DNA from: Haemophilus sp.
GTDB lineage: Bacteria; Pseudomonadota; Gammaproteobacteria; Enterobacterales; Pasteurellaceae
Direction: 5' to 3'
NCBI GenBank assembly: GCA_019423005.1
Contig: JAHZCF010000003.1
Coordinates: 1-12,499 of the forward strand
Length of the DNA stretch: 12,499 nt
Below are positions 1 through 5,481 of the stretch, piece by piece (the first letter of the stretch is position 1; each line of letters starts with the position of its first letter). The notes under the pieces were generated by a model. That model was not told the DNA's origin. It saw nothing but the letters and a program-made list of their open reading frames with translations, and ran no database searches. Position numbers and translations under genes: made by a program.

Positions 1-251
1 ACTAAATGACTACAATCATCTAATTGATATTGCATGCCCCAGCTAAAAGGTTTGAGCTTATCGCGTAATGCTTTATTTTGAATAACTAAGAACTTCCATG
101 GCTCAGAACCTACTGAGCTTGGTGATAAACGAGCAAATTCTAAAATTGCAGCAAAATCTTCTTGGCTAATTTTTTTATTCGGATCGTAATAGCGTGTTGA
201 ACAGCGATTTTCGAATACTTGAAGCATTTGTTCGCGTGTAATTTGACTCAT
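1..251 (-). CDS. NfsB-like NAD(P)H nitroreductase, N-terminal part (cut by window edge)
   Basis: This is the first 83 codons of a gene that continues beyond the left edge. The translation begins MSQITREQMLQVFENRCSTR and continues with YYDP, then LSPSSVGSEPWKF near residues 42-54, and reaches QLDDCSHL at the edge. The S-T-R-x-Y start and the SPSS...PW segment are typical of the FMN-dependent nitroreductase family, where the Arg/Ser residues contact FMN. By memory it closely resembles the H. influenzae HI1278 product, a cytoplasmic oxidoreductase using NAD(P)H to reduce nitro compounds or quinones. The start is supported by AGAGGA at 264-259, 7 nt before the ATG. It lies 48 bp downstream of the DUF218 gene with no hairpin terminator between, so read-through from the surface-polysaccharide operon is possible. 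Family assignment is strong; the true substrate is unknown. Confidence 0.88.
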   Translation of the reverse strand, partial: MSQITREQMLQVFENRCSTRYYDPNKKISQEDFAAILEFARLSPSSVGSEPWKFLVIQNKALRDKLKPFSWGMQYQLDDCSHL

Positions 252-291
252 GTTTTCTTCCTCTTAACATTATCTAATTTGTGATCTTTTG

Positions 292-300
292 ACCGCACTT
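292..300 (-). repeat. Hin-type DNA uptake sequence (USS)
   Basis: Exact 9-mer core, reading ACCGCACTT on the plus strand. It overlaps the last base of the stop codon of the DUF218 gene and sits in the gap before the nitroreductase. Uptake sequences mark DNA for preferential import in naturally competent Pasteurellaceae. Confidence 0.9.
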
Positions 301-1043
301 TAGCGCTCTTTCCAATATCCAATCCACTCTTTGAGTAATTGCATATTCTTCGTAATTGCGCCACCTTGCGGAATAAAATGCATCATATTAAGTCCATAAC
401 TGTCAGGTGTAATGCCTTCACCTACACTTGCAGGTAACACATCAAAACCTTGTTGTTGGAACAATAATTTTGCACGCTGCATATGCCATTCATTGGTGAC
501 TAAAATAATTTTGTGAATACCTTCTTTTTCCAACATTTGTTTGGTGAAAAGTGCATTTTCTTTGGTGGTAAGTGCTTTAGATTCAATCCATTTAGTTGGC
601 ACATTAAAGAAGTTTTGGAGTTCTTCTGCGGCAATTTTTGCCTCAATGGCGCCAGTTGGGCTCGCCCCTGTAATTAATAATGGCAAGTGTGTTTCTTTTT
701 GCAAGAATGCGGCATAGCGTAAGCGTTCAAGTTGAATACCTGTTGAAGCTAATGGTGCGTAAAGTTCTTTGTTATCACGCAAGCCACCACCCAGCAAAAC
801 GATCGCTTGCGCTTGTTGATAATCTTGCAGTGTTAAATTATCTTCAGTAATGAGACTATCTTTAAGTACTTGTGCAGTGTAAGGAATGCTTAAAAGATAG
901 AGTAGAGAGAAACCAAGTGCGGTCGAAATTCGGCTTAATTTTTTGAAATTGAATTTAGCTAGAATAAGTGAAAGCCCCCATAAAATTAAAATATTAAATG
1001 GGGGAAGAATCATGGCTGTAATCAGTTTTTTTAATTCAAACAT
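300..1043 (-). CDS. ElyC/YdcF-type DUF218 inner-membrane protein
   Basis: A 247-residue protein with two N-terminal hydrophobic segments (about residues 8-29 and 40-58) followed by a DUF218 domain. Domain hallmarks seen: LLGGG at 83-87, ERLRYAAFL at 106-114, ITGAS at 124-128, ALTTKENA at 157-164, LVTNEWHMQRA at 181-191 and a C-terminal KEWIG. The two-TM plus DUF218 layout matches ElyC (YcbC) of E. coli, implicated in peptidoglycan and undecaprenyl-carrier homeostasis; SanA and YdcF are other relatives. The ATG overlaps the stop of the pyruvyl transferase by one base (TAATG), with GGA 6 nt upstream, so translation is probably coupled. Its place behind a flippase and a pyruvyl transferase fits a role in lipid-linked glycan metabolism, but that is inferred. 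The molecular reaction is not known. Confidence 0.85.
   Translation of the reverse strand: MFELKKLITAMILPPFNILILWGLSLILAKFNFKKLSRISTALGFSLLYLLSIPYTAQVLKDSLITEDNLTLQDYQQAQAIVLLGGGLRDNKELYAPLASTGIQLERLRYAAFLQKETHLPLLITGASPTGAIEAKIAAEELQNFFNVPTKWIESKALTTKENALFTKQMLEKEGIHKIILVTNEWHMQRAKLLFQQQGFDVLPASVGEGITPDSYGLNMMHFIPQGGAITKNMQLLKEWIGYWKER
915..923 (+). repeat. Hin-type DNA uptake sequence (USS)
   Basis: Exact AAGTGCGGT inside the DUF218 gene. On the coding strand it reads ACC GCA CTT and encodes Thr41-Ala42-Leu43 at the start of the second hydrophobic segment. Confidence 0.9.
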
Positions 1044-1999
1044 TATTTATCCAATTCAACGAAATCTAGCTCTTTGGTCCATAATTTGGCATAGCTACTA
1101 TTTTTACCATAAGAGTTATCACAAACACGATTTGGAATTTCTAACAAGCAAGAGAAAATATGACCATGTAAGCGAGTAGTGGTGACTTTATCATTCGCTA
1201 AGAATACTTGTGCAACACGTTTTACAATGCGTAGAGTATAGGCATACCAGAATTGATGGCAAAGATCTTTCGGCCAACCCAGACCAAATTTATTGGCTAT
1301 TTTACTCATTCGCCAGCTTAATGCTAAAACTACATCATCTTCTGTTGAAAGAATATCTTCCCAGTCTTTTACATTGCTGTTAGCAGGCAGTTGAGCAAGG
1401 ATATTTTTCTCGATATCACTCGCTTCAATATCTTTACGCAAGAAATAAAGTTGTTCGCCAGTTGTGCCTTGTTTCGTTTCCATGGTGCCATAAAGCTGAT
1501 GCGCCATGTCCGGTGACAAATAAACATGATTTGAAAATTGTGCAAATAGATTCGCTGTTCTTTCGTCACGAGCCAGTAGATGGCAATCACTGTGGCTACG
1601 GAAAAGTGCGGCTGATTTTTGCAGATTTTCTTCGTGCTTAAAATAAGCGGTTTGTGGAAGCACAATAATGCGATTATTCGGGAAATTTGTCACGATTTCT
1701 TCACGGATTTTTTGATGCTGCGGATAAAGATCGCCAAAATTACCGCCACCATGTAAAAGAATGGTGGTGTTCGGTGTAATTTTTGCTTTGACTTCTTCAA
1801 GATCTAAATCGTATTCGCAACGTTTTAAGGTCACGTTAATGTGGTGATCTTTAAAAAATTGCTCGGTTCCGTGATAGATCAGCAAATCGCCCACGTTCAA
1901 ATGAAGCGGGTAGTCGAAATAGAATACATCGTTTTTATCATTGATCAGTTCGACAATAGGATTCAGTTTGTTTTTTAAATCAATAAGGAGTTGATTCAT
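1043..1999 (-). CDS. Polysaccharide pyruvyl transferase family protein
   Basis: A 318-residue soluble protein of the pyruvyl transferase family (EpsO/ExoV/GumL/CsaB type), which adds a pyruvate ketal from phosphoenolpyruvate to sugars of surface glycans. Motifs seen: FDYPLHLNVGDLLI at 28-41, LHGGGNFGDLYP at 82-93, LPQTAYF at 114-120, ARDERT at 143-148, LSPDMAH at 161-167, TTRLHGHI at 274-281 and DNSYGK at 294-299. The GGGNxGD and RLHGHI motifs are the usual signatures, and DNSYGK is typical of the EpsO-like branch. Its ATG overlaps the flippase stop as ATGA, with a weak GAG 7 nt upstream, so it is translationally coupled to the flippase. Length is normal for the family. The acceptor sugar cannot be told, and some family members do other sugar-modifying chemistry, so only the family is firm. 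Confidence 0.88.
   Translation of the reverse strand: MNQLLIDLKNKLNPIVELINDKNDVFYFDYPLHLNVGDLLIYHGTEQFFKDHHINVTLKRCEYDLDLEEVKAKITPNTTILLHGGGNFGDLYPQHQKIREEIVTNFPNNRIIVLPQTAYFKHEENLQKSAALFRSHSDCHLLARDERTANLFAQFSNHVYLSPDMAHQLYGTMETKQGTTGEQLYFLRKDIEASDIEKNILAQLPANSNVKDWEDILSTEDDVVLALSWRMSKIANKFGLGWPKDLCHQFWYAYTLRIVKRVAQVFLANDKVTTTRLHGHIFSCLLEIPNRVCDNSYGKNSSYAKLWTKELDFVELDK
1604..1612 (+). repeat. Degenerate uptake sequence, one mismatch
   Basis: AAGTGCGGC, a single change from the USS core, inside the pyruvyl transferase gene. On the coding strand it encodes Ala130-Ala131-Leu132, one codon change from the Thr-Ala-Leu seen at the intact in-frame copies. Confidence 0.4.
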
Positions 2000-3519
2000 T
2001 TTTTTACTCTTTTCTTTAAATAGCTAAACAAGAAATTTTTTTCTGCTGTGCTTAATCCGAAGATTAAGATGACACAGATTAATACCATTTCTAAGATGAT
2101 GGATTGTCCAATAAATTCCAATAAAGAATAACTGCGGGTGGTATCGGATATATAGATGATACCTAATAGCAGGCCAAACACCACGCCGACATTCACTAAA
2201 TATGAGACAAATTCTTTTTGGTTAAATTTAATTTTTTTATTAATAAAATATAATCGATAGATTTGTGAGATGATCATCGTACTAAATTTACCCACAAAGG
2301 CAAATACTGGATTATAACCTAGTGTGAACAAATAATAAGCCAATGGTACCGTACAAAGATCAATTAACGCCACAATGATATTGTATTGTTTTACGGTAGA
2401 TGTGCCAATGGCTAATGCACTCATCCAAAATGCGCCAGCCATTGCACTGATCAATAAGCAAGCAATAATAGCTTGTACAAGTTGTTCAGTATATTGCGGA
2501 AGATGATCGCCTAGCCAAAATGTCAGTAAGGTATGGGTGAAATACAATACAGGCGCAGAGAGAATTGCCATTAAATAAAGTGAATATTTTGAAATACCAA
2601 GGATTAATTGGCGATTGCGATCATAATCTTTTGCCGCATAAGACTGAACAAGTTGTGGATTAGCTGCCATTTGGAAATTATTTACAAAGCTGTAAACGGC
2701 ACCTTCTACTTGTGTTGCAATCGCAACAGCGGCATTGACTGCCACACCAAAGAATAAGTTAGACACCATATTCAAGCCTTGTGTTGAACCCACATAAGCG
2801 ACTTGCCCCATAAGCATCCAACCGGAAAAACTCACCATTTCTTTGGTTTTGCTTAAATCTTTATACAAACGGAAACGTGCGGCTTCTTTGAAATAATATT
2901 TAGTGAATAACACATAAAGAGAGAGCACGATTAAACTGACTGAAAGCAATAAGCAGCCATAAGTAATCAACTTATCGTAATGTGTGATATGACTTAAGAT
3001 AAAGACAGAAGTCAGTTTTAAGATGGTTTCACCTAATCCCAACCACGCATAGAATCCCATTTTCTCATGGGCAACAATCATGGCATTGAATGGCACTTTG
3101 ATGATTTCAACAAGAGCAATAATTAATGCTAATTGGTAAACGATATTTGCGGCTTGCAAGCGTTCAGCGGGGATCACCAATTTGTGATTTAAAAACCATA
3201 AACCGACGGTTTCGGCTAACACGAATACGATAAAAATAATGAGTAGGTGATTTAAGATGCTAATATTAAAGACTTTATTGACACGTTGAATGTCATTCGA
3301 GGCTTTTTCTACGTTAATAAAACGCTGAGTGGTGGCAGTCATTGTGCCATTAAAAAAGGAAAATAAGACCACCACACCCATCACAATGTTATAGATGCCA
3401 AAATCTTCTACACCCAATACCTGTAATACCACACGAGAGATATACAGCATGGCCCCCATGTTGAAAAGCATTCGGATATAAAGAAATAGCGTATTTTTAG
3501 CAATGGTTTTATTTGACAT
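1996..3519 (-). CDS. Wzx-like polysaccharide/lipid-linked oligosaccharide flippase
   Basis: A 507-residue, very hydrophobic integral membrane protein of the MVF/MOP superfamily (COG2244, Wzx type), which flips undecaprenyl-diphosphate-linked oligosaccharides across the inner membrane. The start is characteristic: N-T-L-F-L-Y-I-R-M-L-F (9-19), SRVVLQVLGVEDFGIYN (28-44) and TATTQRF (61-67). A further conserved-looking segment, VNNFQMAANPQLVQSYA, lies at 279-295. Hydrophobic stretches include about 11-33, 43-60, 86-109, 127-150, 158-177, 184-206, 312-334, 346-371, 380-399, 439-457 and 469-489, consistent with 12-14 helices. It is the first gene of a three-gene operon. A good promoter lies just upstream, but no Shine-Dalgarno sequence is visible before the ATG. 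No glycosyltransferase or polymerase is adjacent, so the transported glycan is unknown. Confidence 0.88.
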   Translation of the reverse strand: MSNKTIAKNTLFLYIRMLFNMGAMLYISRVVLQVLGVEDFGIYNIVMGVVVLFSFFNGTMTATTQRFINVEKASNDIQRVNKVFNISILNHLLIIFIVFVLAETVGLWFLNHKLVIPAERLQAANIVYQLALIIALVEIIKVPFNAMIVAHEKMGFYAWLGLGETILKLTSVFILSHITHYDKLITYGCLLLSVSLIVLSLYVLFTKYYFKEAARFRLYKDLSKTKEMVSFSGWMLMGQVAYVGSTQGLNMVSNLFFGVAVNAAVAIATQVEGAVYSFVNNFQMAANPQLVQSYAAKDYDRNRQLILGISKYSLYLMAILSAPVLYFTHTLLTFWLGDHLPQYTEQLVQAIIACLLISAMAGAFWMSALAIGTSTVKQYNIIVALIDLCTVPLAYYLFTLGYNPVFAFVGKFSTMIISQIYRLYFINKKIKFNQKEFVSYLVNVGVVFGLLLGIIYISDTTRSYSLLEFIGQSIILEMVLICVILIFGLSTAEKNFLFSYLKKRVKK

Positions 3520-3549
3520 TGTGAGAATGAAATTAGAAAAATTGGGGGA

Positions 3550-3578
3550 ATTATAGGGGGGATTGGGATGTGTAGCAA
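3550..3578 (-). promoter_or_regulatory. Promoter of the flippase operon
   Basis: On the minus strand a -35 TTGCTA (3578-3573) and a perfect -10 TATAAT (3555-3550) are separated by 17 bp. Six consecutive Cs on the minus strand (3561-3556) lie directly against the -10. Transcription should begin near 3543, leaving only about 24 nt of leader before the ATG at 3519, and that leader (TCTAATTTCATTCTCACA) has no purine-rich ribosome binding site. Confidence 0.7.
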
Positions 3579-3622
3579 GCCTTGAGAGACTTCTCTGTAT
3601 TTGAATTACGCTTAGTAAAAAG

Positions 3623-3650
3623 AAAAGGCTAAATATAAATTTAGCCTTTT
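3623..3650 (-). terminator. Rho-independent terminator of the ABC transporter gene
   Basis: A perfect 12-bp inverted repeat (AAAAGGCTAAAT at 3623-3634 and its complement at 3639-3650) with a 4-nt loop, beginning 5 bp beyond the TAA at 3656. Read on the minus strand the right arm ends in TTTT and continues CTTTTT, giving the U-tract. It also insulates the flippase operon from upstream transcription. The rest of the 136-bp gap holds the flippase promoter. Confidence 0.88.
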
Positions 3651-3655
3651 GTTAT

Positions 3656-5416
3656 TTAGACGATGCAGACTGCCAAATCCAATTGTTTGTTATGGAATTG
3701 ATGTAATGTACCACGATGGCCGACACTTAGAATGATCATATTGGGTAACCGCTCTTTAATCGTTTTATAAAGTATATACTCTGTTGGCTCATCAAGTGCT
3801 GATGTTGTTTCATCTAAAAAGACTACTTCAGGCTTCGTCAGTAAAATCCGAATAAATGCCACACGCTGCAATTCACCCGGTGACAAAGTCGCTTGCCAAT
3901 CGTTATCTATATCAAGACTATGAAGATATTTATCCAAACAACAATCCGCGAGTGTTTTTTCCAATTCAGGATGATAAGGATCAATATCTGGATAGCAAAT
4001 CGCTTCACGTAACGTGCCTTGTGGCATATAAGGACGTTGCGGTAAGAATAAACTGGTCACACAAGGATGTTCTACCAGACCTACTGTCTCAAAAGGATAA
4101 ATTCCGGCCATCGCTTTTAATAGAGATGTTTTCCCTGTGCCAGATGGACCTTGAATTAATAAAGCATCACCATTTTTTAGTTCAATATTTAAGTTATTAA
4201 GCAACAATCTGCCTTGCTCGTCTTTAATACCAAAGTTTGACAATGCAACACGGTTAGAACATTTCATGGGTTGATGAATCTCTGAATGATCTAATTCATC
4301 CAACTTAGTCATAAAACCATAAAGACGATTTAAACGTGCTTGGTAGAGCGTAAATTCTTCATAGAACAAACGGAAGAAGGAAAGTGCGGTCATTAATCGG
4401 TTAAATGCTTGCACAGTTTGGTGCATATCGCCCAGTTTGATTTGTCCAGTGAAAAAACGAGGCGCTTGCAGCATTAACGGTAAGAGTTTTGCAACGCGCG
4501 TGACACTTCCATTAAAGCCGTCTAACCCCAGCATTCTCAATACAATTGCCCAACGGTTATGAATAATTTCGGCAAATTTGTTTTTCAGTAAATGTTGTTC
4601 TTGCTGTTCACCTTGATAGAATGCAATACTTTCCGCATTATCTCGCACTCGAATTAAAGAATAACGGTAGTCACCATTGAGTTTTTCTTTATTGAAGTTC
4701 AGCTTGATCAAAGGGTGACCAATCCATACAGACATTAATGTTGCCAGGATAATAAAGGCATAAATAAAGAAAACGACGCCTTTTTCGATATTCAAACCGA
4801 AAAGACTTAATATTCCAGAAAGTGACCAAAGAATGATGGTGAATTCAATGGTAGTCAGAATAGAATTAATCATACCGCGCACAATTTTTACAGTACTACT
4901 GATAAATTCACGTGCATCTTGTTCAATACGTTGATCAATATTATCGGGCAGATCTTTTTCGTATTTGAGGCGATAGTATTTTTTATTTTCTAACCATCGT
5001 TTAACAAGGACTTTATTCAAGTTTTCCAACCAACGGATTTCAAATACTTGTTGCAAGAAATAATCGGCGATGGAGTGGATAACTTGTACCAATACTAAGA
5101 GGGCATTCAGTTTTGCAAAGAACCAAAACTTATCCGCATCTAATTCCTGCATTGAGCTATAAAGCCCGTTATAGAAAAAAGAGTTGAGTACGCTGAAACG
5201 CACTTCTAACAAAATCATGGTAAACAACACCAGTAGCATAACGATGATTTTGATGCTGTTACGGCGATTAATTGAAGGAGATGCAATATGCCAAAACTTT
5301 TGACCAAATGAGGTTTGTTTTAATGCTATCATCATCATGCTAAAGCATAAAACTACCCAGAAAAGTGCGGTCAAAATCCAGCTTAAACTTGAGTTAAGTT
5401 CAGTTTGCCAATTCAT
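3656..5416 (-). CDS. SbmA/BacA/YddA-type ABC transporter, fused permease and ATPase
   Basis: A 586-residue half-transporter that should act as a homodimer in the inner membrane. Hydrophobic segments lie around 13-31, 55-70, 99-120, 180-205, 213-233 and 305-322. Family motifs in the membrane domain are NIDQRIEQD (159-167) and AESIAFYQGE (261-270). The ATPase domain (about 388-575) has Walker A GPSGTGKTS (423-431), Q-loop Gln460, signature LSPGELQR (511-518), Walker B VVFLDE (531-536) and His567. By memory it matches the H. influenzae HI1467/HI0036 group; relatives include E. coli YddA and mycobacterial Rv1819c, a multi-solute hydrophilic-compound importer. SbmA itself lacks the ATPase. It lies downstream of a TonB-dependent receptor, separated by a terminator and only 31 bp. 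The usual NPDQRI is DNIDQRI here. Direction and cargo (siderophore, peptide or vitamin) are undetermined. Confidence 0.87.
   Translation of the reverse strand: MNWQTELNSSLSWILTALFWVVLCFSMMMIALKQTSFGQKFWHIASPSINRRNSIKIIVMLLVLFTMILLEVRFSVLNSFFYNGLYSSMQELDADKFWFFAKLNALLVLVQVIHSIADYFLQQVFEIRWLENLNKVLVKRWLENKKYYRLKYEKDLPDNIDQRIEQDAREFISSTVKIVRGMINSILTTIEFTIILWSLSGILSLFGLNIEKGVVFFIYAFIILATLMSVWIGHPLIKLNFNKEKLNGDYRYSLIRVRDNAESIAFYQGEQQEQHLLKNKFAEIIHNRWAIVLRMLGLDGFNGSVTRVAKLLPLMLQAPRFFTGQIKLGDMHQTVQAFNRLMTALSFFRLFYEEFTLYQARLNRLYGFMTKLDELDHSEIHQPMKCSNRVALSNFGIKDEQGRLLLNNLNIELKNGDALLIQGPSGTGKTSLLKAMAGIYPFETVGLVEHPCVTSLFLPQRPYMPQGTLREAICYPDIDPYHPELEKTLADCCLDKYLHSLDIDNDWQATLSPGELQRVAFIRILLTKPEVVFLDETTSALDEPTEYILYKTIKERLPNMIILSVGHRGTLHQFHNKQLDLAVCIV
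4382..4390 (+). repeat. Hin-type DNA uptake sequence (USS)
   Basis: Exact AAGTGCGGT within the ABC transporter gene; on the coding strand it encodes Thr343-Ala344-Leu345, between membrane domain and ATPase domain. Confidence 0.9.
5363..5371 (+). repeat. Hin-type DNA uptake sequence (USS)
   Basis: Exact AAGTGCGGT near the 5' end of the ABC transporter gene; on the coding strand it encodes Thr16-Ala17-Leu18 in the first membrane segment. Confidence 0.9.
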
Positions 5417-5446
5417 TGATTATCCATAAAGTAAAAAACGAAAAAA

Positions 5447-5464
5447 GGGCGAAATGATTCGCCC
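5447..5464 (-). terminator. Terminator between receptor gene and ABC transporter gene
   Basis: A 7-bp GC-rich stem (GGGCGAA at 5447-5453 pairing with TTCGCCC at 5458-5464) with a 4-nt loop. On the minus strand it is followed by TTTTTT (5446-5441), then CG and a second T run. It starts 17 bp after the receptor stop and ends 30 bp before the transporter ATG. No clear separate promoter is seen in the remaining space, so the transporter is probably expressed by partial read-through, at a lower level than the receptor. Confidence 0.85.
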
Positions 5465-5481
5465 TCGTATTGTGCGCTCAA

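Noticed and set aside
943..1179. Plus-strand open reading frame of 78 codons across the DUF218/pyruvyl transferase junction
   Set aside because: It lies antisense to two clear genes and has no recognisable motif or ribosome binding site.
1641..1650. ATAAGCGGT, resembling the Apl-type uptake sequence ACAAGCGGT
   Set aside because: It is a single one-mismatch copy, while seven exact Hin-type copies are present.
3544..3567. G-quadruplex in the G-rich strand of the flippase promoter
   Set aside because: Only three runs of three or more Gs are clearly separate, so a standard four-tract motif is not met.
3856..4200. Plus-strand open reading frame of 114 codons opposite the ABC transporter ATPase domain
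   Set aside because: It is antisense to the conserved Walker A to signature region; the length follows from the codon use of the real gene.
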